64,000 nt of DNA from Syntrophobacter fumaroxidans MPOB (lineage in GTDB: Bacteria; Desulfobacterota; Syntrophobacteria; Syntrophobacterales; Syntrophobacteraceae), in assembly GCF_000014965.1 (NCBI RefSeq), contig NC_008554.1, forward strand, positions 2,654,001-2,718,000. Reading direction: 5' to 3'. Numbering within the stretch: position 1 is the stretch's first letter; each line of letters opens with the position of its first letter. The notes under the pieces are model-generated. The model had not been told where the DNA came from, made no database searches, and saw nothing but the letters and a program-made list of their open reading frames with translations. Positions 1 through 8,256 of the stretch are shown piece by piece. A program made the position numbers and the translations under genes.

Positions 1-324
1 AGCCGCAAATATGGAGTAACGCTGGTTCTCAAGGGCTTTCGAACCGTTGTGGCCGCCCCCGACGGCCGGCTGGCCGTCAACAGCTCCGGCAACCCGGCCA
101 TGGCCGGCGGAGGCATGGGAGATACGCTGACCGGAATGATCGCGGGATTCCTGGGGCAAGGCTACGAACCCTATCGCGCCGCGTGCCTCGGGGTTTACAT
201 CCACGGCGCCGCGGCAGACCGCAGGTTCGGCGGCGTGGCCACCCGCGGCATGCCGGCTTCGGACCTCCTCGACGACGTCCCGGAAGTGATCGGCCGCCTG
301 GAGCGCCTGCGGAGCCGGTCGTGA
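1..324 (+). CDS. nnrD: NAD(P)H-hydrate repair enzyme, C-terminal dehydratase part (5' end outside window)
   Basis: This is the last 107 codons of a YjeF/NnrD-type protein, open from base 1 in frame 1. The family dehydrates the S-epimer of hydrated NAD(P)H using ADP or ATP in the cytoplasm, often fused to the NnrE epimerase. The diagnostic nucleotide-binding motif GGMGDTLTGMIAGFL is visible, preceded by a VLKG strand and NSSGNPAMA, all typical of the ribokinase-like dehydratase domain. The stop codon overlaps the GTG start of the next gene (GTGA), so the pair is translationally coupled, an arrangement common for nnrD-tsaE. Whether the NnrE half is present cannot be seen. Confidence 0.9.
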   Translation, partial: SRKYGVTLVLKGFRTVVAAPDGRLAVNSSGNPAMAGGGMGDTLTGMIAGFLGQGYEPYRAACLGVYIHGAAADRRFGGVATRGMPASDLLDDVPEVIGRLERLRSRS

Positions 325-824
325 CACGGATCGTGCTCCATTCGCCTTCCGAGGAATGCACCTGCGCCATCGGCCGCGGGATCGCCGAGTTGCTGGAACC
401 CGGCGATGTGCTGGCGCTATGGGGAGAGCTCGGCGCGGGCAAGACATTCCTGGCCGGCGCCATCGCTCACGGCCTCGGAGTTCCCGTGTCCGTGCCCATT
501 ACGAGTCCCACCTTCACCTTCATCAACGAATACGAAGGCCGCCTCCCCCTGGCCCATATCGATCTGTACCGCCTGAGCGGCCCGGATGACCTGGACACGC
601 TGCCCTGGCAGGACGCGGTGTACGGCGCCGCCGCGGCCGTGATCGAATGGCCGGAACGCATGGGTGCCCTGCTCCCGGAAGAGCGCTGGGACCTCGGCAT
701 CGAGATCGCCGGCGACGAGAGCCGGACCTTTATCCTGACGCCGTCCGGGGCCGGGAACGATGCGCGCTCGCCGAAGTGGTTCGCGAAACTGCTCGAGATC
801 GTTCAAAGCGGGGCGTGCCGGTAG
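321..824 (+). CDS. tsaE: tRNA threonylcarbamoyladenosine biosynthesis ATPase TsaE
   Basis: A protein of 167 residues, the normal length for TsaE (YjeE). It is the ATPase that works with TsaB and TsaD to make the t6A modification at position 37 of ANN-decoding tRNAs. Visible features are the Walker A motif GELGAGKTF near residue 40, the SPTFTFINEYEG segment that follows it, the HIDLYRL strand and the VIEWPER Walker-B-like motif. The GTG start at 321 is chosen because it overlaps the nnrD stop and puts the conserved domain at the usual distance; an in-frame upstream extension would run through nnrD. The gene is followed by a 91-base gap and a convergent gene. Confidence 0.93.
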   Translation: MTRIVLHSPSEECTCAIGRGIAELLEPGDVLALWGELGAGKTFLAGAIAHGLGVPVSVPITSPTFTFINEYEGRLPLAHIDLYRLSGPDDLDTLPWQDAVYGAAAAVIEWPERMGALLPEERWDLGIEIAGDESRTFILTPSGAGNDARSPKWFAKLLEIVQSGACR

Positions 825-915
825 ACTCCCGTACCCGCGGGCATTTCACCGCCTCCCGGCCATGAAGGAAGCCCGGCGGGGCCTGCCTCGACACCCGCCG
901 CGCAACATCACCCGA

Positions 916-1224
916 TCAATCGAACAGGACCTGGTCATCCGGCTTTTCCACTTCCTTGGGAAATTCATGAAACGGAAACGGCTTCTCGTTTTCGTTCAAA
1001 GTCGCGTAGCGGATGATCCGATAGGCGTAGGTCGCCACTTTGTTGGAGAATTCCTTGAGGGGTTCGCTGTACTTCTGCGTGATGAGCAGATAGACGAATT
1101 GAAAAAGCACCGTCACCTGGACCACCACTTTCAGGACTTCCAGGATGATCAGGTAGAGCAGTGTATAAAGCAGCCTCAGTCCTATCTTCCCACGTGTCAG
1201 CTTCGTTCCTTCCGTGTCGTTCAT
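916..1224 (-). CDS. DUF4389 family small membrane protein
   Basis: A 102-residue protein with a hydrophobic stretch at about residues 16-50, rich in Leu, Ile and Val, followed by a charged soluble tail with the pattern ATYAYRIIRYATLNENEKPFPF. That pattern (membrane segment, then Y-R-Y-x-T-x-x-E-x-x-P-F-P-F) matches DUF4389 proteins, whose function is not known. The start is supported by AGGAGAACTGCC just before the ATG. It converges with tsaE and is separated from the radical-SAM gene upstream by 286 bases in which I see no gene. Family assignment is from memory of the motif. Confidence 0.75.
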   Translation of the reverse strand: MNDTEGTKLTRGKIGLRLLYTLLYLIILEVLKVVVQVTVLFQFVYLLITQKYSEPLKEFSNKVATYAYRIIRYATLNENEKPFPFHEFPKEVEKPDDQVLFD

Positions 1225-1510
1225 GGCAGTTCTCCTGTAACGTGTGATGGGATTCCGCCGGATTCAGCCGGACTCGACCGGCAAAAACGGGAACCTGTTA
1301 GTCTTGCGGTGAATATGGGGGCACATTCGTCCGATGCGGGCGAGACCATTCGGTCTGCGCAAGGACCTCGTGAGCCGCTCGCGGCGGAGCGGGTCCCTCA
1401 CGGTTCGCGTGCGCACCGGCACAGGCTCCGTCCCGGCCGTGCCGCAGGCCGGCGCGACCCGCGGGCACGGCGAAAGCACCCGCTCCGGACGGCCGGCTCC
1501 AGGACGAAGC

Positions 1511-3049
1511 TCATTCCACGGGATCGTCCGTCTTCAGCCAATTCCACTCCCCGGGATTCAAGGACAGCTTGGGAGACCAGAACAGCCGCCGAAAGTGATA
1601 GCCGTAGATGGCCATGGTCACCATGTCGGAAAAGGACTGGTGGTATTTGGAGACACCCTCCTGGATCAGTTTCCAGTAGTATTCGCGGCTCGGCTTCAGA
1701 TCGGCTATGCCGAGGTAATACAGCGACCGCAGGAAGGTGAACAGGTCGTTTCTCTCGAGTTTGACCTCCACCCGCGGACGATAGTTCTTGAGGAACGCCA
1801 GGATGCGCCTGTAATACATCTCCGGCGAATAGATGGTGCTCATTACCCACTTGTACCCGTCGATAATCGTCTGGCGATCCATCCTGGGCGTGAAATTGAG
1901 GCTCCCGCTCACGTCCGTATTGTTGCCCGAAGCCTTGAACAGGAGCCGCCCCTCCTCTTCCAGCCGCTTGTAGAGCCGAGTTCCCGGCAGTGCCGTGAGC
2001 AGCCCGATCATGGCCGTCACGATGCCGTTTTTCTGGATGAAGTTGACCTGCCTCTGGAAGATGTCGGGGGGATCGTTGTCGAAGCCGATGATGAAACCGC
2101 CCATCACCGCCATCCCGTGCGCGTGGATGGCGCATACGGATTCGGAGAGACTGCGCCGCAGGTTCTGCGCCTTTCCGCATTCTTTCAGGCTCGCCTCGGA
2201 CGGAGTTTCGAGACCGAGGAACACCTTGTTGAAACCCGCCGCAACCATGAGGTTCATCAATTCCACGTCGTCGGCGAGGTTGACCGAAGCCTCCGTGAAG
2301 AAGGTCAGTCGGTGCTTTTTAACGCTCTGCCACGCGATGATTTCTCTCAGGAGGCTCTTAACCTTCTGCTTGTTGCCGATGAAGTTGTCGTCCACGATGA
2401 ACACGGACCCTCGCCAACCGCGATCGTACAAGGCATCCAGTTCGGCGATCACCTGCCCGTTGGGCTTGGTCCTGGGCACACGACCGTTGAGCACGATAAT
2501 GTCGCAGAACTCGCAATCGAAGGGGCATCCCCTCGAGAACTGGATGCTCATGCTGGCGTAATCCTTGAAGTCGATCAGGTCCCACCTGGGAATGGGCACA
2601 TTGTCCAGGGAAGGGTACGAACCGGCTTCGTACAACGGCTTCGGCACACCGTTTTCAAGGTCTGAAGCCAGTCTGCCGACCACGGCCTCGCCCTCCCCGA
2701 TGACGAGATGGTCCAGATCCCGGAACTCGTCCCGGCAGGAGCTGAACAGCGGGCCGCCGCCCACCGTTTTGACGCCCAGCCCGCGGCACCGGTCCACCAC
2801 CGCGCGGGTCGATTCTCTTTGCGCCAGCATGGCGCTCACGAAAACATAGTCCGCCCAGAGAAGCTCGGCGTCCGACATCTCCCGTACGTTCAGGTCGACC
2901 AGGCGCATCTGCCAGGAAGCGGGCAGCATGGCGGCGACGGAGAGGGCGCCCAGCGGAGGAAAAGCGGCTTTGCGGCGCACGACGCGCAACGCGTGGCGGA
3001 AACTCCAGAAGGTTTCAGATACTCTGGGATACACGAACAGTATCTTCAT
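1511..3049 (-). CDS. B12-binding radical SAM protein with DUF4070-type C-terminus
   Basis: 512 residues. The N-terminus (KILFVYPR, then PPLGALSVAAMLP) is a cobalamin-binding-like Rossmann domain. The radical-SAM cluster is RGCPFDCEFCDI near residue 183 (CX3CX2C), followed by the TIM-barrel strands FIVDDNFIGNK and FLGLETPS. The C-terminal third resembles the DUF4070 extension. Such class B radical-SAM enzymes often methylate unreactive carbons, and hopanoid C-2 methylase HpnP has the same layout, so a lipid or secondary-metabolite methylase is possible; the substrate cannot be read from the sequence. It stands alone, divergent from lysC. Confidence 0.82.
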   Translation of the reverse strand: MKILFVYPRVSETFWSFRHALRVVRRKAAFPPLGALSVAAMLPASWQMRLVDLNVREMSDAELLWADYVFVSAMLAQRESTRAVVDRCRGLGVKTVGGGPLFSSCRDEFRDLDHLVIGEGEAVVGRLASDLENGVPKPLYEAGSYPSLDNVPIPRWDLIDFKDYASMSIQFSRGCPFDCEFCDIIVLNGRVPRTKPNGQVIAELDALYDRGWRGSVFIVDDNFIGNKQKVKSLLREIIAWQSVKKHRLTFFTEASVNLADDVELMNLMVAAGFNKVFLGLETPSEASLKECGKAQNLRRSLSESVCAIHAHGMAVMGGFIIGFDNDPPDIFQRQVNFIQKNGIVTAMIGLLTALPGTRLYKRLEEEGRLLFKASGNNTDVSGSLNFTPRMDRQTIIDGYKWVMSTIYSPEMYYRRILAFLKNYRPRVEVKLERNDLFTFLRSLYYLGIADLKPSREYYWKLIQEGVSKYHQSFSDMVTMAIYGYHFRRLFWSPKLSLNPGEWNWLKTDDPVE

Positions 3050-3495
3050 GAATGGATCCTCTGTGGCATGAGGGACGGCAACAAGACTGTACCTGGGATG
3101 CAGTTTATTACCGGCGAATGCTCAAATCAAGAAAATCCCGACGCGGCCCGCGGCCATTCCCCATGACAAAGGAAACGATTCCGATTCCCTTCTCCGGCTT
3201 GACGGCGATCCGCAGCCACTGAACGGGACGGTCCGCCGCGGGTTCCGGGCTCGACCGAAACGAACCCCGGACGCGATGGCGGCCGCGCCCATGTCCGGTC
3301 GAAGACACGAAGACACAAAGTCGTTGACGATTCCCGCCGGGCAGGGATGAAAAGCACTATACAAACCGGGACATTTATTTTATTAAACTATGTTTTCTAC
3401 GGCCGGGCAGTCCCGGTTTTTCTTCACGTATTCCCCTGCTCTGCGAAACGCGAGGGTGAAACGATTCGGCTTTTTCAGGGAGGTCGAAGTCAGAT
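3050..3495. other. Intergenic region between the radical-SAM gene and lysC
   Basis: 446 bases between divergent genes. The last 140 bases become AT-richer (around 3355-3395), where the lysC promoter is likely, but no clear -35/-10 pair could be fixed. GGGAGG just upstream of 3496 is a good ribosome binding site for lysC. Short open frames here have no codon pattern or recognisable motif. Confidence 0.5.
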
Positions 3496-4749
3496 ATGGC
3501 GCTTGTCGTACAGAAATACGGCGGTACGTCGGTTGCGAATCCGGAACGCATCAAGGCCGTGGCCGAGAAAGTGGTGGGCCGTCGCCGGAAGGGTGACGAC
3601 CTCGTGGTCGTTCTGTCGGCCCGGGCCGGAGAAACCGACCGATTGATCGCGTTGGCTCACGAAGTGAGCCTTTCTCCCGACGCCCGGGAAATGGACGTGC
3701 TTCTGGCCACCGGCGAACAGACCACCGTCGCGCTTTTCAGCATGGCGGTGAGGAACCTCGGAGTGGAAGCGATTTCAATGACCGGCTACCAGGCGGGCAT
3801 CAACACCGACCGCAGCTACGGCCAGGCCCGGATCAGCGGGATCGAGACCCGGCCCATCATGGAAAAGCTTCATGAAGGCAGGATAGTGGTTGTCGCGGGC
3901 TTCCAGGGATATGACGACGAGGGGAACATAACGACGCTCGGCCGCGGGGGTTCCGACACCACGGCAGTGGCGCTGGCAGCGGCCCTGGGAGCCGACGTGT
4001 GCGAAATATACACCGATGTGGAAGGCGTTTTCACGGCGGATCCCAACGTCTACTCCAAGGCAAGGAAACTCGACCGGATCAGCTATGAGGAAATGTTCGA
4101 AATGGCGAGCATGGGCGCTAAGGTGCTGCACCTGCGTTCGGTCGAATTCGGCATGAAATACCACGTTCCCATCATGGTGCTTTCGTCTTTCACGGACGCC
4201 CCCGGCACGCTCGTCACCAAGGAGGATGAAGAGATGGAAAAAGTGGTCGTATCCGGAATCACTTACAACAAGAACGAGGGCCGGATCACCATCACCAATG
4301 TTCCCGATCAGCCGGGCATGGCCGCCAGGGTGTTTCGGCCCATCTCCGATGCGGGCATCAACGTGGACCTCATCGTTCAGAGCGGCGCCGGGATTCCGGG
4401 ACGCGCCGATATTTCCTTCACCGTTCCCAAGACCGCGCACAAGAAGGCCATGGAGATCGTTGAAGCCGTGGCGCGGGAAATCGATGCGGGCCCCGTTCAC
4501 GGCAATGCGAGCATCGCCAAGATTTCCATCATCGGGCTGGGGATGAGAAATCACAGCGGCGTGGCCGCCAAGATGTTCGATTCGCTGGCTCGCGAGAACA
4601 TCAACCTCAAGATGATCAGCACCTCGGAAATAAAGATTTCGTGCATCATCGAGGAAAAATACGCTGAACTGGCCGTGAGAGTGCTTCACGACGCGTTCGA
4701 GCTCGAGACGGCGCCCCACGGGAGAATCGAGGTCCAGGAAGAGACGTGA
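3496..4749 (+). CDS. lysC: Aspartate kinase
   Basis: 417 residues, phosphorylating aspartate as the first step towards lysine, threonine, methionine and isoleucine. The amino-acid kinase domain starts with the classic KYGGTSV (residues 7-13), and continues with VVLSARAGETDRLI, FQGYDDEGNITTLGRGGSDTTA and EIYTDVEGVFTADP. The C-terminal 160 residues hold two ACT domains (NVPDQPGMAARVFRPISDAGINVDLI and IIGLGMRNHSGVAAKMFDSL), which bind lysine or threonine for feedback inhibition. The ribosome binding site GGGAGG supports the ATG. cimA lies 373 bases downstream, fitting a shared role in isoleucine supply. Confidence 0.97.
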   Translation: MALVVQKYGGTSVANPERIKAVAEKVVGRRRKGDDLVVVLSARAGETDRLIALAHEVSLSPDAREMDVLLATGEQTTVALFSMAVRNLGVEAISMTGYQAGINTDRSYGQARISGIETRPIMEKLHEGRIVVVAGFQGYDDEGNITTLGRGGSDTTAVALAAALGADVCEIYTDVEGVFTADPNVYSKARKLDRISYEEMFEMASMGAKVLHLRSVEFGMKYHVPIMVLSSFTDAPGTLVTKEDEEMEKVVVSGITYNKNEGRITITNVPDQPGMAARVFRPISDAGINVDLIVQSGAGIPGRADISFTVPKTAHKKAMEIVEAVAREIDAGPVHGNASIAKISIIGLGMRNHSGVAAKMFDSLARENINLKMISTSEIKISCIIEEKYAELAVRVLHDAFELETAPHGRIEVQEET

Positions 4750-5122
4750 TCGCGGAGTGCGGGTTCACGCTGTTTCGCTCCCCCGGTCTTCCACCGCAAC
4801 ACATCGCCTTGCCGCCCGTTCACGCTGAAAACGGATGAACACTCGCCACGCGGGTCCGGAAAACTCCGGAAGCCCTTTCGAGAATCCGCGACGCTTTCCC
4901 GCCGTTCGGCTTCTTGTGCAAAGCTTGCTGCCTGCGCGGCTTCCGGGGAGGCTGCGCGACCCCCCGGCAGGGGACGCAAGCAGTGGAGCACGACCTGCCG
5001 GCGCGGCCGATGTTCCCCGTTGACGCAGACCTCGTCCGGTTCCTTTTCATGTTTGCCTTGAAACCCCCGCCGCCCGGCACTGCGGGCGACGGCCGGGATC
5101 GAGATTCATCGAGGACAAGCCT
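4750..5122. other. Intergenic region between lysC and cimA
   Basis: 373 bases, GC-rich throughout. I see no terminator with a T-run, no leader peptide with repeated Ile, Leu or Thr codons, and no clear promoter. Long antisense frames crossing it are shadows of lysC and cimA. Confidence 0.4.
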
Positions 5123-6709
5123 ATGCGAAAAGTGGAAATATACGACACGACGCTTCGGGACGGCACCCAGGCCGAAGACTTCGCGCTTTCGGTGGAAGAC
5201 AAGGTCCGGATCGCGCTGAAGCTCGATGACATGGGGTTTCATTACATCGAGGGTGGATGGCCGGGTTCGAATCCGAAAGACATGGGGTTCTTCGACGAAA
5301 TCCGGAACTACGATCTCAAACACGCGCGAATCACGGCCTTTGGAGCAACCCACCATCCTTCGCGCACCGCGGAAACGGATGAAAACCTGAAAGCGATCGT
5401 GGACGCCGGGACCGAGGTCGCCACGATTTTCGGCAAGAGCTGGACCGTGCACGTGAAGGACGCCCTGAACACGACGCTCGAACGGAACCTGGAGCTCATC
5501 CGGGACAGCCTCGGTTATCTGCGCCGGCATTTCCAGACCGTTTTCTACGACGCCGAGCATTTTTTCGACGGTTTCAAGGCAAACAGGGAATACGCGCTCG
5601 CCACGATCCAGGCGGCCGTCGACGCGGGCACCGAGTGCGTCGTCCTGTGCGACACGAACGGAGGCTGCCTCCCCGGCGATATCCGGGACGCCGTCACCGC
5701 CGTCAAGGAGCGGTTTCCCGGAATTCCTTTCGGCATCCACACTCACAACGACTCCGATCTGGCGGTGGGGAACACGCTGATCGCCGTTGAGCTCGGCGCG
5801 GTCCAGGTACAGGGAACCATCAACGGAATGGGCGAACGCTGCGGCAACGCCAACCTGTGTTCCATCATCCCCAACCTGATGCTCAAGATGGGGATTTCCT
5901 GCATCGACGAGGAGAATCTTCGCAAGATGCGCCCTGTCAGCCGGTACATCCTGGAAGTGGCCAATGTACCGTCGAACCGTTACCAGCCGTTCGTCGGACG
6001 CAGCGCCTTCGCTCACAAGGGGGGAGTTCATATCAGCGCCGTCGAGCGCAACCCCGTCACATACGAGCACATCAATCCCGAACGGGTCGGAAACCGACGG
6101 CGCGTTCTGATTTCCGACCTGTCCGGTCGGGCGGCCATTAAGCGCAAGGCGCAGGACTACGGCCTTCGGATCTCCAAGCGGGATCCCATCGCCATGCAGG
6201 TGCTTGAAGAGCTCAAAGACCTCGAAAATCAGGGATTCCAGTTCGAAGCGGCGGAGGCGAGCTTCGAGCTGCTCATCAATCGCGCCATGGGCCGCAGCAA
6301 GCGCTATTTCGAGCTGCTGGGCTTCCGGGTGATCGACCAGAAGCTGGCCGAAGAGCATCCGCCGGTGGCCGAGGCAACGATCCAGATCAAGGTGGGCGGC
6401 AAGGTCGAGCATACGGCGGCGCTGGGGAACGGCCCGGTGAATGCCCTGGACAACGCCCTGCGCAAGTCCCTCGAAAAATTCTACCCGCGACTCAAGGAAA
6501 TGGAACTGAGCGATTACAAGGTCAGGGTGCTTCCGGGGAGCCCGGGAACGGCCGCGAGAGTCAGGGTTCTGATCGAGTCCCGGGATGCGCAGGATCAATG
6601 GAGCACGGTGGGCGTATCCCACGACATCATCGAGGCGAGTTGGCAGGCCCTTGTGGACAGCATCAACTACAAGATGTACAAGGTGGAAAAGACCGACAGG
6701 GAAGACTGA
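5123..6709 (+). CDS. cimA: (R)-citramalate synthase
   Basis: 528 residues. It condenses pyruvate with acetyl-CoA to citramalate, the entry to the threonine-independent isoleucine pathway found in many anaerobes. The DRE-TIM barrel begins VEIYDTTLRDGTQAEDFALS, with the metal-binding FGIHTHNDSDLAVGN near residue 210 and NGMGERCGNANL after it. The C-terminal third is the LeuA-type allosteric domain. Citramalate synthases of this long type, rather than isopropylmalate synthases, carry GGWPGSNPKDMGFFDE after the first strand, which is present here. Position next to lysC fits branched-chain and aspartate-family amino-acid supply. Confidence 0.95.
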   Translation: MRKVEIYDTTLRDGTQAEDFALSVEDKVRIALKLDDMGFHYIEGGWPGSNPKDMGFFDEIRNYDLKHARITAFGATHHPSRTAETDENLKAIVDAGTEVATIFGKSWTVHVKDALNTTLERNLELIRDSLGYLRRHFQTVFYDAEHFFDGFKANREYALATIQAAVDAGTECVVLCDTNGGCLPGDIRDAVTAVKERFPGIPFGIHTHNDSDLAVGNTLIAVELGAVQVQGTINGMGERCGNANLCSIIPNLMLKMGISCIDEENLRKMRPVSRYILEVANVPSNRYQPFVGRSAFAHKGGVHISAVERNPVTYEHINPERVGNRRRVLISDLSGRAAIKRKAQDYGLRISKRDPIAMQVLEELKDLENQGFQFEAAEASFELLINRAMGRSKRYFELLGFRVIDQKLAEEHPPVAEATIQIKVGGKVEHTAALGNGPVNALDNALRKSLEKFYPRLKEMELSDYKVRVLPGSPGTAARVRVLIESRDAQDQWSTVGVSHDIIEASWQALVDSINYKMYKVEKTDRED

Positions 6710-6810
6710 TTCCGCGGGAGCGTCGCCGAATTCGCGCGCGTTCGGGAAATCCGGGAACACCGGCATCGTATTCCGTCCTTGCCGGCCAACCACGGGGAGA
6801 GGAGTTGAAG

Positions 6811-7269
6811 ATGAAGAAGCTTTATCTCGCATGCCTTGCAGCCGGGTTTGTTTTCATGGCCTGTACCCTTGCCCGGGCCCAGGATGGGGGCATCAGCGCA
6901 TCCGACGTTGCGGGCGTGCCGAGCGAATTCGCCAAGGTCGAGAAGGAACCCGACCCCGCCCTCCTGGGCGGCTGGAAGTGCGTGTACCAGCGTTTTCGTC
7001 CGAAGACCGGCGACTACGACCCCGAACCGGTGGAGTTCTACCTGGCCAAATACGGCGACAAGTTCGGACTCTATTTCTATCGATCCAAACCGGAAGGCGG
7101 GGGCAAAGTCTACCGCGGCTGGCGGGAATTCACGATCAACGGCAAGGAAATCACTTCCGAGACCGGAATTCGTTTCTTCACGGAAGGCGGCAAGGTCTTT
7201 TTCAGCTGGGAACGCGGCCAGAAGGAAAAGCCCGCCGAGATGACACGCATCCCGGGACTCGACAAGTAG
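6811..7269 (+). CDS. Exported protein of unknown function
   Basis: 152 residues starting MKKLYLACLAAGFVFMACTL, a clear Sec signal peptide with probable cleavage after ARA (about residue 23). The mature part is about 130 residues, rich in aromatic and charged residues (LLGGWKCVYQRFRPKTGDY, YLAKYGDKFGLYFYRSK), suggesting a small beta-rich periplasmic domain of lipocalin-like size. No family was recognised. The ATG at 6811 is chosen because GGAGAGGAG precedes it and the signal peptide begins there; a longer in-frame reading would overlap cimA. Only one cysteine survives cleavage. Confidence 0.8.
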   Translation: MKKLYLACLAAGFVFMACTLARAQDGGISASDVAGVPSEFAKVEKEPDPALLGGWKCVYQRFRPKTGDYDPEPVEFYLAKYGDKFGLYFYRSKPEGGGKVYRGWREFTINGKEITSETGIRFFTEGGKVFFSWERGQKEKPAEMTRIPGLDK

Positions 7270-7355
7270 TCCTCCCGACGCCGCGGGCGCGTGACGCCGG
7301 GGACCGGCTTTGCGCTCTCCCGCGCAACGTCGCGGGAATTGCATGATGCCCGGGA

Positions 7356-8078
7356 ATGCACTATCCTGTTCACAACGCTCCGGACAGGGGCGCGTCGTCC
7401 CGCCGTTGTCGCGGCACCTGGCCGGGCATTGCCGTCACGGGACTTGCGAAACGTGACACCGGATTCCACGTGGAAAAGAATTCCGGGACCGGAAGCATCG
7501 AACGCGAACTCCGCGTCGCCGTCGCCACCGTTGCCGCGGCCGTTTTTCTGACGGTTCCGGCGCGGTTCCACCATACGCGGTCGGCATCGACCGTTTCCTC
7601 CCCCGCCCCGATCCTTGCCGAAGCCCGCGGCGATGTCCGAAATCCCGGAATCTACGTTCTGGACCAGGGGCGGGATTCCGTTGCCGGATTGCTTGACGCC
7701 GCCGGAGGGCTCGGCCTCGGGATCACGATGGAGGGAACGGCCGGAATCGGCTTCACGGAACGTTTGAAAAGCGGCCAGGCCGTGCAGTTCGCAAAAGGGC
7801 CTTCCGGCGCGCCGGAAATCCGGATCGAGGAGATGCAGGCCGCCGCTCTCCTGACCATCGGAGGGAAGCTGGACCTGAACCGCGCCGGAGTGAAGGATCT
7901 GTGCCTCATCCCCCGGATGAAACCGGAAACCGCCTCCGCCATCGTCGCGCGTCGCGCTGAACGCCCGTGGAACTCCCTGCAGGAGCTGGGCGAGCTTCCC
8001 GGCATCGGGCCGAAGACGATCGAGAACTGGCGGGAGTACCTCGAGGCGGCGCCTGTCCCCCCGGCCGGCACACACTGA
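7356..8078 (+). CDS. ComEA-like helix-hairpin-helix protein
   Basis: Up to 240 residues: a short cytoplasmic stretch, one membrane segment (VAVATVAAAVFLTVPARF), an SLBB-like segment (EARGDVRNPGIYVLDQG) and a C-terminal double helix-hairpin-helix (LDLNRAGVKDLCLIPRMKPETASAIVARR, then LGELPGIGPKTIENW). ComEA proteins bind DNA in the periplasm during natural transformation, and this order of anchor, SLBB-like and HhH is theirs. The second HhH keeps the GIGPKT turn; the first is degenerate (LIPRMKPE). The start is uncertain: ATG 7356 or GTG 7470, neither with a strong ribosome binding site. No other competence gene is nearby. Confidence 0.72.
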   Translation: MHYPVHNAPDRGASSRRCRGTWPGIAVTGLAKRDTGFHVEKNSGTGSIERELRVAVATVAAAVFLTVPARFHHTRSASTVSSPAPILAEARGDVRNPGIYVLDQGRDSVAGLLDAAGGLGLGITMEGTAGIGFTERLKSGQAVQFAKGPSGAPEIRIEEMQAAALLTIGGKLDLNRAGVKDLCLIPRMKPETASAIVARRAERPWNSLQELGELPGIGPKTIENWREYLEAAPVPPAGTH

Positions 8079-8256
8079 CCGGAGGGACGGCAAAGACTCT
8101 GCTGCCGCGTGCCTGAATCGGGCCTCAACACGATGCCCGTCACAATTGAGGCGTTGTCTCCGATCGGAGGAACCGCTCGGCGAAATTACCGCCCGCCCTG
8201 CAGAAGGCGCGGGGGAGAAACCGGGCCGGCATGGAGTTCATCGAAGGGAGGGCGAG

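Noticed and set aside
1264-1479. 71-residue minus-strand frame upstream of the DUF4389 gene
   Set aside because: Low-complexity Arg/Pro composition typical of GC-rich non-coding DNA, with no motif or ribosome binding site.
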